This document shows positions 45,613 to 54,390 of a stretch of 64,000 nucleotides of DNA, one piece after another (position 1 is the first letter of the stretch; each line of letters starts with the position of its first letter). The position numbers and the translations under genes are program-made. Source of the DNA: Actinokineospora globicatena (GTDB taxonomy: Bacteria; Actinomycetota; Actinomycetes; Mycobacteriales; Pseudonocardiaceae); contig NZ_JAMTCR010000004.1 of the NCBI RefSeq assembly GCF_024171945.1, forward strand, positions 682,001 to 746,000, read 5' to 3'. The notes beneath the pieces are model-generated. The model did no database searches and had not been told where the DNA came from. It saw only the letters and a list, made by a program, of their open reading frames with translations.

Positions 45613-46797
45613 TCAGCAAACTCCGGCGGGTCCCGCCCGACGCACCCCGGCCAGCACCCCGACCCCGGCAGCGAGCAGTTGCAGGCAGGCGGTGACGGTG
45701 ATCGCGGTCGCCGACCCCACCGCGGGTACCAGCCACCCGCCCGCTGCGGCGCCGAGAGAGAAGGCGCCGATCTTGAGGCTGGCGCCCGTGGTGGACACCT
45801 GGGCCAGCAGCGTGCCGGGGGTGTGCCGCTGCCGGGTCGCCATGATCGCGGGCAGCGCCAACCCCTCGGCCAGACCCGCGGCGGCGGCGAACGCGAGCGT
45901 CCAGATGACACTGTCCACGACCGGCCAGGCCAACATCAGCGCGCCGAACGTGGCCGTGCTGACCACAACGGTCATTTGAGGGCGTGGGCCCGCGATGAAC
46001 CTGCCGAGCGTGGCCACCGCGACGAGGCACCCGACCTCCATCGCCGTCCACACATAACCAGCGGCCGCGCGGTCTTGGCCCAAGTCCTGCATCCGCAGCG
46101 GTAGCGCTGTCGCGAGCACACCAACCGACCCGTAGCCCATGACGGTCGTCAGTGTCGCGCCACGCAGGGGAGGGGTATGGACCAAGTGGGTCAGTCCCGC
46201 TCGGACTGTCCGCAGCAGCGACGGGTGGTGGTCATCGGACACGCCTGACACCGGCGGTAGGAACAACGTGCACACAGAGCCGGATAGCGCCAACGCCGCG
46301 ATCAGCCAGACCGCCGCCGCCGGACTCGCTACAGCCGCCACCGTCCCAGCCATAGCGGGACCGGCGATAGCGCCGATGTTGAACGTGGCCGCGTCCACCG
46401 CGTTAGCCCTGGGCAGCCGTTCCGATGGGACCAACTTCGGGACGAGGCTGGAGTAACCGCCACTGGTGAGCGGTAGCGCCAACCCCGTCAGTGCCGCGAG
46501 TACGAACTGCACCACCGGGACCCTGCCGACAGTGGACACCAAACCGACGCAGGTCAGCGCCAACAGAACGCCACCGGCGGCCAGCACACCCCGCCGGTAC
46601 GGCACGCGGTCCAGCCAGGCCCCGAGAACCGGACCGGACACAATGGAAGGCAGCGTGTACGCGGTCACCGTTGCCCCCGCCAGCGCCGGGCTGCCGGTGC
46701 GGTCCAAGACCAACAGGACCACCGCGACCGCGACCATCTCGTCGGCGACCCGCGCCAAGGCGGCCGCGGCGACGTACGCGCGCAAGGAAACCGTCAT
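45613..46797 (-). CDS. MFS transporter
   Basis: A 394-aa exporter-type protein with about 12 membrane helices. LRAYVAAAALARVADEMVAV opens helix 1, and GPVLGAWLDRVPYRRGVL is the motif-A-like loop. The centre (about 46.03-46.80 kb) uses many A/T-ending codons, unlike its 3' end. It lies between acnR and the DinB-like gene, and the substrate is unknown. The start codon is uncertain (ATG 46797 chosen). Confidence 0.78.
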   Translation of the reverse strand: MTVSLRAYVAAAALARVADEMVAVAVVLLVLDRTGSPALAGATVTAYTLPSIVSGPVLGAWLDRVPYRRGVLAAGGVLLALTCVGLVSTVGRVPVVQFVLAALTGLALPLTSGGYSSLVPKLVPSERLPRANAVDAATFNIGAIAGPAMAGTVAAVASPAAAVWLIAALALSGSVCTLFLPPVSGVSDDHHPSLLRTVRAGLTHLVHTPPLRGATLTTVMGYGSVGVLATALPLRMQDLGQDRAAAGYVWTAMEVGCLVAVATLGRFIAGPRPQMTVVVSTATFGALMLAWPVVDSVIWTLAFAAAAGLAEGLALPAIMATRQRHTPGTLLAQVSTTGASLKIGAFSLGAAAGGWLVPAVGSATAITVTACLQLLAAGVGVLAGVRRAGPAGVC

Positions 46798-46875
46798 CCC
46801 CGAGTCGCCGTCATCCCTGAGTCCACTTATATCGCTGCGCTGATGCCGTACTGGGATCTGCCACGCGGGCATCGT

Positions 46876-47475
46876 CTAGGTCGCGCGCCGGTGCCGTCGA
46901 ACGGATTCCTCCACAAGGTCGAGCACCGGGTCCATGTCGTCGGCGGGCAGGCCCATCGCCAGGTGCGACACCAGGCCCTCCAGCACCAGTTCCAGGAACG
47001 CGGTCAGCACGTCGACGTCCACGTCGTCACGCAGGTTGCCCGCCTCGCGCTGGCGCAGCAGGCGCTCGCGCGTCGCGACGGTCAGCTGTTCCGAGCGTTC
47101 CGCCCACCGGGACCGGAACTCCGGGTCCGTGCGCAGCCGCCGCGACACCTCTAGCCTCGTACCGAGCCAGTCGGCGGGGTTGAGCGCCGCGCCGTTGGCC
47201 GACGGGGTGGACGACAGCAGCTCCCGCATCACCTGCACGAGGCCTTGGGCGGCCACCACCTCGGTCATCCGGAGCACGTCGTCCTCAGCGAGGGCGAGGA
47301 ACAGGGACTCCTTGTCGCGGAAGTGGTGGAAGATGGCACCTCGGGACAGTCCGGTAGCCTCTTCCAGCCTGCGGACGGTGGCCCCCTCGTACCCGTGGCG
47401 GGCGAAACACGACCGGGCCCCGTCGAGGATCTGGCGCCGTCGCGCGTCGAGATGGTCTTGGCTCACCCTGGGCAC
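46876..47475 (-). CDS. acnR: TetR-family aconitase repressor AcnR
   Basis: A 199-aa TetR protein. ILDGARSCFARHGYEGATVR, RLEEATGLSRGAIFHHF and KESLFLALAEDD closely match AcnR of Corynebacterium glutamicum, which represses aconitase and senses citrate. The ligand domain (LRTDPEFRSRWAER, VLTAFLELVLEGLVSHLA) also agrees. In most relatives acnR is next to acn; here they are 9 kb apart, with egtABCD, a hydrolase and a KAP gene between them. A candidate AcnR operator lies upstream of acn at 59643-59658. GTG start at 47475. Confidence 0.87.
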   Translation of the reverse strand: MPRVSQDHLDARRRQILDGARSCFARHGYEGATVRRLEEATGLSRGAIFHHFRDKESLFLALAEDDVLRMTEVVAAQGLVQVMRELLSSTPSANGAALNPADWLGTRLEVSRRLRTDPEFRSRWAERSEQLTVATRERLLRQREAGNLRDDVDVDVLTAFLELVLEGLVSHLAMGLPADDMDPVLDLVEESVRRHRRAT

Positions 47476-47512
47476 CCGTCGATGGTGTCAGCCCGGCGGC
47501 GGCGAAGCAATC

Positions 47513-47522
47513 CGTACGTACG
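47513..47522. promoter_or_regulatory. CGTACGTACG palindrome upstream of acnR
   Basis: A 10-bp perfect palindrome 38 bases before the acnR start, in the divergent acnR/egtA gap (47476-47651). It could be a self-operator, but it does not match the CAGNAC half-sites seen before acn. Confidence 0.25.
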
Positions 47523-47651
47523 TTTTGGGATAGCGGCGCACATCACGCCCACCACCGGAAACCCGATCGGCCCAGCGGGTTCGTGCGGCTGTCGGTGCCC
47601 GCGTGTAGCGTCGATTCCCGGTACAGCGGGAAAGAAAGGAGTGATCACCTT

Positions 47652-49004
47652 ATGTCCGCTTCGCGCGAGACCGCGGCGCCTGAGCGCAGCCGGTTGCGGG
47701 CCAGAGTGGAGGCCGAGGCGTATGTCGCCTCGGTCTGCTTCAAGCACGGACCGCCCTGTCTGCTGGGCGTCGAGTTGGAGTGGGTCGTGCACCACCGCGA
47801 CGACCCCGGGCGGCGACTCGACCCCGACCACCTCGCCGCCGCGCTCGGCCAGCACAGCCCCACGACGCTCCGCCCCGACAGCCCTTGGCTCCCGTTGCCA
47901 TCGGGCTCCCCGGTCACCCTCGAGCCAGGTGGCCAGGTCGAGATCTCCTCGCTCCCCGCACCCGCCCTCGGCAGCCTGGTCGACGTCGTCACGGCCGACC
48001 ACCGCTACCTCGCCGACCTCCTCGGCCGCGCGGGCCTCGTGCTCGGTGGCCGCGGCCTCGACGCGCACCGGTCCCCGCGCCGCGTCCTCGACACCCCCCG
48101 CTACGCGGCGATGGAACGCGCCTTCGCCCCGATCGGCGAGCACGGCATCACCATGATGTGCGCCAGCGCGGGCCTGCAGGTCTGCCTGGACGTCGGCTTA
48201 CCCGCCGACGTGCCCGCCAGGTGGGCCGCGCTCAACTCGCTCGGCCCCGTCCTGATCGGACTGTTCGCCAACTCGCCCGACCTGGCCGGGGAACCGACCG
48301 GCTGGGCGTCCGCGCGGACGCTGCACGTGCTCGGCGTCGACCCGCGCCGGTCCCGGCCGGTCCCGATCACCGACGACCCGGCCCAGGCCTGGGCCGAGTA
48401 CGTGCTCGACGCGCCGCTGCTGTGCGTGCGGCGGCCGGACGGGGCCTGGGACGCCCCGAGCGGGGTCACCTTCGCCGACTGGATCGGTGGCGCGCTCGAG
48501 CACCCGCCCACCGTCGACGACCTCGACTACCACATCTCCACGCTGTTCCCGCCGGTCCGCCCGCACGGCTACTTCGAGGTCCGCTACCTCGACGCCCAGG
48601 ACGGCGACGACTGGGTGGCACCGGCGGCGCTGCTGGTGGCGCTGATGGACGACCGGGCCACGGTCGACGCCGTGGTCGCCGCGTGCGAGCCGGTCGCCGA
48701 CCGGTGGCTCGACGCCGCCCGGCTCGGCCTCGCCGACCCGGACCTGCGCCGCGCCGCCCGCCAGGTGCTGGACCTGGGCATCCCGGCGGTCGCGGCCCTC
48801 GACCTACCCGCGCCGCACGCCGCCAACACCACCGGCCGGCTGGTGGCCCTGCGCGCCGCTGTGGACACCCCGGGAGTGGACACCCGCGGTACGACCACGC
48901 GCGGTACGACCACGCCAGGGGCGGGCACCCCCAAGCCGGGTGCACCAGGAGCGGGCTCACCGGAAGCGGGCACACCGGAAGCGACGAACGGGAGGAAGTC
49001 GTGA
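47652..49004 (+). CDS. egtA: Glutamate-cysteine ligase EgtA
   Basis: A 450-aa GCS2-type ligase that makes gamma-glutamylcysteine, the sulphur donor for ergothioneine. KHGPPCLLGVELEWVVHHRD is the ATP/glutamate-binding start, MMCASAGLQVCLDVGLPADV is a central strand pair, and PHGYFEVRYLDAQ is near the cysteine site. The last 45 residues (from about 405) are a Thr/Gly/Pro/Ala-rich tail with internal repeats (RGTTTRGTTTPGAG), unlike the rest. ATG 47652 has AAGGAG upstream. It heads egtABCD with overlapping genes. Confidence 0.92.
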   Translation: MSASRETAAPERSRLRARVEAEAYVASVCFKHGPPCLLGVELEWVVHHRDDPGRRLDPDHLAAALGQHSPTTLRPDSPWLPLPSGSPVTLEPGGQVEISSLPAPALGSLVDVVTADHRYLADLLGRAGLVLGGRGLDAHRSPRRVLDTPRYAAMERAFAPIGEHGITMMCASAGLQVCLDVGLPADVPARWAALNSLGPVLIGLFANSPDLAGEPTGWASARTLHVLGVDPRRSRPVPITDDPAQAWAEYVLDAPLLCVRRPDGAWDAPSGVTFADWIGGALEHPPTVDDLDYHISTLFPPVRPHGYFEVRYLDAQDGDDWVAPAALLVALMDDRATVDAVVAACEPVADRWLDAARLGLADPDLRRAARQVLDLGIPAVAALDLPAPHAANTTGRLVALRAAVDTPGVDTRGTTTRGTTTPGAGTPKPGAPGAGSPEAGTPEATNGRKS

Positions 49005-50356
49005 CCACCACCGACCAGAGCAGCGGTCTCCCCGGTGGAGCCGCCACCGAGGTGGAGCGCGCCAGGGAGCGGGTGGCCGAGGCGCTGCTGCGCTCCCGGG
49101 CCCGCAGCACCCTGCTGACCGACGCGGTCGACGACGACGACCTCGTGCGCCAGCACTCGAGGCTGATGTCGCCGCTGGTGTGGGACTTGGCGCACATCGG
49201 CAACCAGGAAGAGCTGTGGCTGGTGCGCGACGTGGGCGGCCGTGAGCCGGTCCGCTCCGACATCGACGAGCTCTACGACGCGTTCCAGCACTCGCGGGCG
49301 AGCCGGACCGAGCTGCCCTTGCTGTCGCCGACCGAGGCGCGCACCTACGTGGCCCAGGTGCGCGACAAGGTGTTCGACGTCCTGGACCGGGTCCCGCTGC
49401 ACGGCAGCAGGCTCGTCGACGGCGGGTTCGCGTTCGGCATGATCGTGCAGCACGAGCAGCAGCACGACGAGACCATGCTGGCCACCCACCAGCTGCGGGT
49501 CGGCGCCCCGGTGCTGCACGCCCCGGACCCGGACCCGGCCCTGGTCGCGCCGATCGGCGCCAGGGAGGTGTTCGTCCCGGCTGGGGAGTTCACCATGGGC
49601 ACGTCCACCGAGCCGTGGGCGCTGGACAACGAACGTCCCGCGTTCCAGACGCACGTGGACGCGTTCTACATCGACACCGTCCCGGTCAGCAACGGCGACT
49701 ACTTAGCCTTCATCGACGCCGGTGGCTATGACGACCCGCGTTGGTGGAGCGAGGTCGGGTGGGCCTACCGGCAGAAGGCGAAGCTGACCGCGCCGCGGTT
49801 CTGGCAGCGCGACGGCGACCGCTGGCTGCGCACGCGCTTCAGCGTGGTCGAGCCGGTCCCGGTGGACGAACCCGTCGTGCACGTCTGCTTCCACGAGGCC
49901 GCCGCGTACGCGAAGTGGGCGGGCAAGCGCCTGCCGACCGAGCCGGAGTGGGAGAAGGCCGCCCGGCACGACCCGGCGACCGGCCGGTCCCGCCGCTACC
50001 CGTGGGGCGACGAGGACCCCGGCGTCGAGCACGCCAACCTCGGCCAGCGCCACCTGCGGCCCGCCCCGGTCGGCTCGTACCCGAAGGGCGCCTCCCCGCT
50101 CGGCGTGCGCCAGCTCATCGGCGACGTCTGGGAGTGGCTCGACTCCGACTTCCAGCCCTACCCGGGGTTCGCGGCGTTCCCGTACCGGGAGTACTCCGAG
50201 GTGTTCTTCGGCGGCGACTACAAGGTGCTGCGCGGCGGGTCGTTCGGCACCGACTCCGCCGCCGTGCGCGGCACCTTCCGCAACTGGGACCACCCGATCC
50301 GGCGGCAGATCTTCTCCGGGTTCCGCTGCGCCCGCGACGCCCGCCCGGCCAGCTGA
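49001..50356 (+). CDS. egtB: Iron-dependent sulfoxide synthase EgtB
   Basis: A 451-aa enzyme that couples hercynine to gamma-glutamylcysteine with O2. The DinB-like half holds the iron ligands: His in WDLAHIGNQEELW (near residue 65) and two His in QHEQQHDETM (near 150 and 154). The C-terminal FGE-sulfatase domain (about 185-451) includes FTMGTSTEPWALDNERPAF and VLRGGSFGTDSAA. GTG 49001 overlaps the egtA stop. Confidence 0.95.
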   Translation: MTTTDQSSGLPGGAATEVERARERVAEALLRSRARSTLLTDAVDDDDLVRQHSRLMSPLVWDLAHIGNQEELWLVRDVGGREPVRSDIDELYDAFQHSRASRTELPLLSPTEARTYVAQVRDKVFDVLDRVPLHGSRLVDGGFAFGMIVQHEQQHDETMLATHQLRVGAPVLHAPDPDPALVAPIGAREVFVPAGEFTMGTSTEPWALDNERPAFQTHVDAFYIDTVPVSNGDYLAFIDAGGYDDPRWWSEVGWAYRQKAKLTAPRFWQRDGDRWLRTRFSVVEPVPVDEPVVHVCFHEAAAYAKWAGKRLPTEPEWEKAARHDPATGRSRRYPWGDEDPGVEHANLGQRHLRPAPVGSYPKGASPLGVRQLIGDVWEWLDSDFQPYPGFAAFPYREYSEVFFGGDYKVLRGGSFGTDSAAVRGTFRNWDHPIRRQIFSGFRCARDARPAS

Positions 50357-50360
50357 CCGC

Positions 50361-51146
50361 ATGTGCCGCCACCTGGGGTACCTCGGTCCCGCCGTGCCCG
50401 TCGCCGGCCTGCTCGACGGGCCGACCGGGCTGCTGCGCCAGACCTGGGCCCCCGCCGACATGCGCGGCGGGGGCACGGTCAACGTCGACGGGTTCGGCGT
50501 CGGCTGGTACACCGACGCCGAGTCGGACCCGGTGCGCTACCGGCGCGCCGTTCCGATGTGGACCGACCAGGCGTTCGCGCAGGTGGCCGCCAGCACCCGC
50601 AGCCACGCGGTGCTCGCGGCCGCCCGCTCGGCCACCATCGGCATGCCGGTGGTGGACACCGCGTGCGCCCCGTTCACCGACGGGCGCTGGCTGTTCAGCC
50701 ACAACGGCAGGGTCACCGGCTGGCCGGACAGCCTCGCCCCGCTCGCGGGCGCGTTGTCCGCTGTGGAGCTGATGACGCTCGACGCGCCCACCGACAGCGC
50801 GGTGCTGTGGGCGCTGGTGCGGCGCGCGCTGCGGGCGGGGACCCCGATGGCCGACGCGCTCGCCGACGTGGTCACCGCGGTCGCCGCGGCGGCACCCGAC
50901 TCCCGGCTCAACCTCATGCTCACCGATGGCGTGACCATCGCGGCCACCACCTGGTGGCACTCGTTGTCCGCGCTCACCGGCCCCGATTTCGTCGTGCTGG
51001 CGTCCGAACCGTGGTCCGCGGACCCGGCGTGGGCGCCGATCGCCGATCGCTGCTTGGTAACGGCCACCCTGACCCCCACTCCCGCCGTCCGCGTGCGCGC
51101 GCTCGGCAGTGCAGACAAGGAAGCAGATGACCGACTCCCGGCTTGA
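50361..51146 (+). CDS. egtC: Amidohydrolase EgtC
   Basis: A 261-aa class II glutamine amidotransferase fold. The N-terminal nucleophile is Cys2 in MCRHLGYLGP after removal of Met. GFGVGWYTD and FSHNGRVTGWPDSL are the Ntn-hydrolase substrate and oxyanion segments. It removes the gamma-glutamyl group from the EgtB product. It begins 4 bases after egtB and overlaps egtD by 20 bases. Confidence 0.94.
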   Translation: MCRHLGYLGPAVPVAGLLDGPTGLLRQTWAPADMRGGGTVNVDGFGVGWYTDAESDPVRYRRAVPMWTDQAFAQVAASTRSHAVLAAARSATIGMPVVDTACAPFTDGRWLFSHNGRVTGWPDSLAPLAGALSAVELMTLDAPTDSAVLWALVRRALRAGTPMADALADVVTAVAAAAPDSRLNLMLTDGVTIAATTWWHSLSALTGPDFVVLASEPWSADPAWAPIADRCLVTATLTPTPAVRVRALGSADKEADDRLPA

Positions 51147-52107
51147 TCCCGTGGAAGTGCACCTGCCCGACGACCACGCCGCGCGCGCGTTGGCCGAGGA
51201 CGCCCGCGTGGGGCTGACCGCCACCCCCAAGACACTGCCGCCCAAGTGGTTCTACGACGCCAGGGGCAGCGACCTGTTCGAGCGCATCACCCGGCTGCCC
51301 GAGTACTACCCGACCAGGGCGGAGCGGGAGATCCTGGCCGCCCGCGCGGACGAGATCGCCGCCGCCACCGGCGCGCACACCCTCGTGGAACTCGGGTCCG
51401 GTTCCTCGGAGAAGACCCGGCTGCTGCTCGACGCCCTGCGCGGCGCCGGGACCCTCGCGCACATCGTCGCGCTCGACGTCTCCGAGACCGCCCTGCGCGA
51501 CGCCGCCGCCGCGCTGGCGGCCGAGTACGGGGGCGTGCAGGTCAGCGGTGTGGTCGGTGACTTCACCGAGCACCTCGGGCTGCTGCCCGGCGACCCGCCC
51601 CGGCTGGTGGCCTTCCTCGGCGGCACCATCGGCAACTTCCTGCCCGCCGAGCGCGCCGAGTTCCTCACCGCCGTGCGCGCGGTGCTCAAGCCGGGGGAGT
51701 GGCTGCTGCTGGGCACCGACCTGGTCAAGGAGGAGCACACCCTGGTCCGCGCCTACGACGACGCCGAGGGCGTGACCGCCGAGTTCAACCGCAACGTGCT
51801 GCACGTGCTGAACCGGGAACTGCGCGCCGACTTCGACCCGGCCGACTTCGAGCACGTGGCCAGGTGGGACCCCGAGCACGAGTGGATCGAGATGCGGCTG
51901 CGGGCCAGGCGCGCGCTGACCGCGACGATCGCCGAGCTCGGCCTGACCGTCGAGTTCGCCGAGGGCGAGGACGTGCGCACCGAGATCTCGGCCAAGTTCC
52001 GCCGGGAGCGGGTGGTCAGCGAACTGGGCGCGGCCGGGTTCTCGCTCGAGCACTGGTGGACCGACGAGGCCGGACGGTTCGCGCTGTCGCTGGCGCGCGC
52101 CGACTAG
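51127..52107 (+). CDS. egtD: Histidine N-alpha-methyltransferase EgtD
   Basis: A 326-aa SAM enzyme that trimethylates histidine to hercynine, the first ergothioneine step. KWFYDARGSDLFERITRLPE and YYPTRAEREIL are EgtD hallmarks; the SAM loop is LVELGSGSSEKTRLLLDAL; AFLGGTIGNFLPAER and LLLGTDLVKE follow. ATG 51127 has AGGAAG upstream. It ends the cluster; a terminator follows. No egtE (the PLP C-S lyase) is present. Confidence 0.95.
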   Translation: MTDSRLDPVEVHLPDDHAARALAEDARVGLTATPKTLPPKWFYDARGSDLFERITRLPEYYPTRAEREILAARADEIAAATGAHTLVELGSGSSEKTRLLLDALRGAGTLAHIVALDVSETALRDAAAALAAEYGGVQVSGVVGDFTEHLGLLPGDPPRLVAFLGGTIGNFLPAERAEFLTAVRAVLKPGEWLLLGTDLVKEEHTLVRAYDDAEGVTAEFNRNVLHVLNRELRADFDPADFEHVARWDPEHEWIEMRLRARRALTATIAELGLTVEFAEGEDVRTEISAKFRRERVVSELGAAGFSLEHWWTDEAGRFALSLARAD

Positions 52108-52120
52108 TCCGCTGTGCCGT

Positions 52121-52158
52121 GACCGCCCCGTCCGTGCTGGTGCGCGGGCGGGGCGGTC
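52121..52158 (+). terminator. Rho-independent terminator after egtD
   Basis: GACCGCCCCG pairs with CGGGGCGGTC (10 bp) around an 18-base loop, followed by GTTTCATCTC, 13 bases after the stop. Confidence 0.82.
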
Positions 52159-52344
52159 GTTTCATCTCGACCGTGGTTCATTCGCGGTGGCTGAACTTTC
52201 GTCAGGTCCGCTACCCGATCGGCCCCTGCCCGTCGACAGCCGCCGCAAGGCCGCCCTGGTTGGGCCCACCAGGTGATTTCCCTTCCCGCACAGGCGTGTG
52301 AGCCTCAAGGGGTCACAGTTGTCGATGTGTCTAGGGGGAAACAC

Positions 52345-53946
52345 GTGACTGTTCGTTCAATGCCGCGCGCCACAACGGTGGGCGTGGCGGTCGTGCTGGC
52401 GGCCGGGGCACTGGTCTTACCCGCCGCCGCCATCCCGCAAGCTCCTGTCCCGCAAGCACCCGCGACTCCCGTGGTGTGGCGGGATTGCGCCGCCGACCAA
52501 CTGGCCGACGTGCCGCCCGCCGAGCGGTTCCGGTTCAGCTGCGCCGATTACACCGTTCCGCTCGACCACGACCGGCCGGGACTCGGCACCATCAACATCG
52601 CCCTGCTGCGCCGCGCCGCCGGTGTACCGAGTGCCCGGGTCGGCTCGATCTTCGTCAACCCCGGTGGTCCCGGTGGCCCTGGCACGGTGCTGCCGTTGCG
52701 GGCGGCGGGATTCCTGCAAGCGTCCGTGCTGGACCGGTTCGACGTCGTCGGGTTCGACCCGAGGGGCATCGGCCGCAGCACCGCCGTCCGCTGCTTCGCC
52801 ACCCAGGAGGACGCCGACGCGCTCCAGCGCCGGGGGACGCTCATCCCGCGCACCCCCGAGCAGATCCGCCAGACCAGCGCCGCGCGCCGCGATTACGCGC
52901 GGTACTGCGACCGGTTCGCCGGTCCGCTGCTGGCGAACATGTCCACCGAGGCGGTCGCCCGCGACCTGGACCTGCTGCGGGCCGGGGTCGGCGACGAGAA
53001 GCTCACCTACGTCGGCTTCTCCTACGGCACGTTCCTCGGCGCCACCTACGTCAACCTGTTCCCGCAGCGGGCGCGCGCCATCGTCCTCGACGGCAGTGTG
53101 GACCCGCGGCTGCGCGCCTCCGACGGCCTGGCCTACGACCGGCAGCGCACGGAGGGCTTCGAGATCGCGTTGTCCGCGTTCCTGGCGGAGTGCGACCGGG
53201 TCGGCCCGCTGTGCGCGTACAGCGGCGGGGCGCGGGCGAAGTACGACGCCAGCCGGGAGCACCTCAAGAGCCACGGCCCGGTCACCTTGCCGGACGGCAC
53301 CTTCGTCGACTACGAGCGGTTCGTCGCGGCGACCGGCAGCTTCCTGTACCAACGCGCCTACCTGGCGACCTTCGCGGAACTGTTGCAGCACCTGCACTTG
53401 GCGATCCAGCCGGGACAGCTCAGGGTCGCGCCCGAGCCAAGGGCGCGCTTGTTCGCCACCGGTGTGTCGCCGCGCACCGACACCCGACCGGACACCCCGT
53501 ACACCGGCGAGGACTCGTACGCCTCGGTCAACTGCTCGGACAAGCCCTTCACGAACCGGCTGTCCGACGTGCCCGGGATCGCGGACCGGTGGGACCGCGC
53601 CATGAGCACCTTCGGCCGCTACGGTGCTTGGGCCGACGCGGCGACGTGCCCGCCGTGGCCCGCCGCCGACCGCTACTCGGGTCCGTGGAACCGCAAGACC
53701 GCGAACCCGGTGCTGGTGGTGGGCAACTACTACGACCCGGCCACCCGCTACGACTTCGCCAAGCGCATGGCCGCCCAGCTGGGCAACGCGCGCCTGGTGA
53801 GCGTGGACGCGTTCGGGCACTGCGTCCTGGGTGAGAGCACCTGTGTGGACCGCATCACCGCCGACTACCTTGTCAACCTCACGGCGCCCGCGCCCGGACA
53901 GGTGTGCGCGCCGGACCTGCCGATCTTCCGGACTCCGGTGACCTGA
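52345..53946 (+). CDS. Secreted alpha/beta hydrolase (TAP-like peptidase)
   Basis: A 533-aa exported enzyme. A signal peptide covers about residues 1-36 (basic start, then VGVAVVLAAGALVLPAAAIP). The hydrolase core has IFVNPGGPGGPG (oxyanion loop), VVGFDPRGIGRS, the nucleophile elbow GFSYGTFLG (Ser near 227), acid in VGNYYDPATRY, and His in VDAFGHCVLGES. The C-terminal TAP domain with paired cysteines is typical of Streptomyces tripeptidyl aminopeptidases SlpD/SlpE. It probably releases short peptides outside the cell. GTG 52345 follows AGGGGGAA. Terminators follow. Confidence 0.87.
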   Translation: MTVRSMPRATTVGVAVVLAAGALVLPAAAIPQAPVPQAPATPVVWRDCAADQLADVPPAERFRFSCADYTVPLDHDRPGLGTINIALLRRAAGVPSARVGSIFVNPGGPGGPGTVLPLRAAGFLQASVLDRFDVVGFDPRGIGRSTAVRCFATQEDADALQRRGTLIPRTPEQIRQTSAARRDYARYCDRFAGPLLANMSTEAVARDLDLLRAGVGDEKLTYVGFSYGTFLGATYVNLFPQRARAIVLDGSVDPRLRASDGLAYDRQRTEGFEIALSAFLAECDRVGPLCAYSGGARAKYDASREHLKSHGPVTLPDGTFVDYERFVAATGSFLYQRAYLATFAELLQHLHLAIQPGQLRVAPEPRARLFATGVSPRTDTRPDTPYTGEDSYASVNCSDKPFTNRLSDVPGIADRWDRAMSTFGRYGAWADAATCPPWPAADRYSGPWNRKTANPVLVVGNYYDPATRYDFAKRMAAQLGNARLVSVDAFGHCVLGESTCVDRITADYLVNLTAPAPGQVCAPDLPIFRTPVT

Positions 53947-53953
53947 TAGGACA

Positions 53954-53983
53954 GACGGCGCCGTCCCCCGAGACGGCGCCGTC
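53954..53983. terminator. Terminator hairpin from repeated palindrome
   Basis: GACGGCGCCGTC occurs at 53954-53965 and 53972-53983. Each copy is itself palindromic, and together they form a 12-bp stem with a 6-base loop, 7 bases after the hydrolase stop. Confidence 0.75.
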
Positions 53984-54034
53984 CGCTATCGGTGACCAGG
54001 GCTCGCGGGAATCAGACCCGTTGGTGGCACACGA

Positions 54035-54082
54035 GAGCCCAGGTGGGGCGGTGTCAGCAGGACACCGCGCGCACCTGGGCTC
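54035..54082. terminator. Long two-part hairpin in convergent gap
   Basis: GAGCCCAGGTG pairs with CACCTGGGCTC (11 bp), and inside it GCGGTGTC pairs with GACACCGC (8 bp) around an AGCAG loop, with a small internal loop. It could terminate transcription from either side or be a structured RNA. Bases 54083-54390 beyond it show no gene or clear signal. Confidence 0.5.
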
Positions 54083-54390
54083 CCGGGCTCACCCACTAGA
54101 GTGCCGATACCCCCTTCGCGGCCGGGGTGGTGCGCCGCGGTCCCGCCGCGACGCCGAGCCACTCCCGGTCATCCCCAGTCGATCCACGCGCCGCCAACGA
54201 GATACCGTGTCCGACGGTGCCCGTCGCGGCGATTCCCAGGTGGAACTTCCTGTTTTCCAAAGGATCCCCCAATCCCTCGTTCCCCCAAAACCATCCTGAC
54301 ACAGCGTGATGTCACTTAGGGGCCGATCGAACGAACCTCCGTATGACCACTCTCACCCCGCGTGCGGGAACTCTTGCGGCACAGGGGGAG

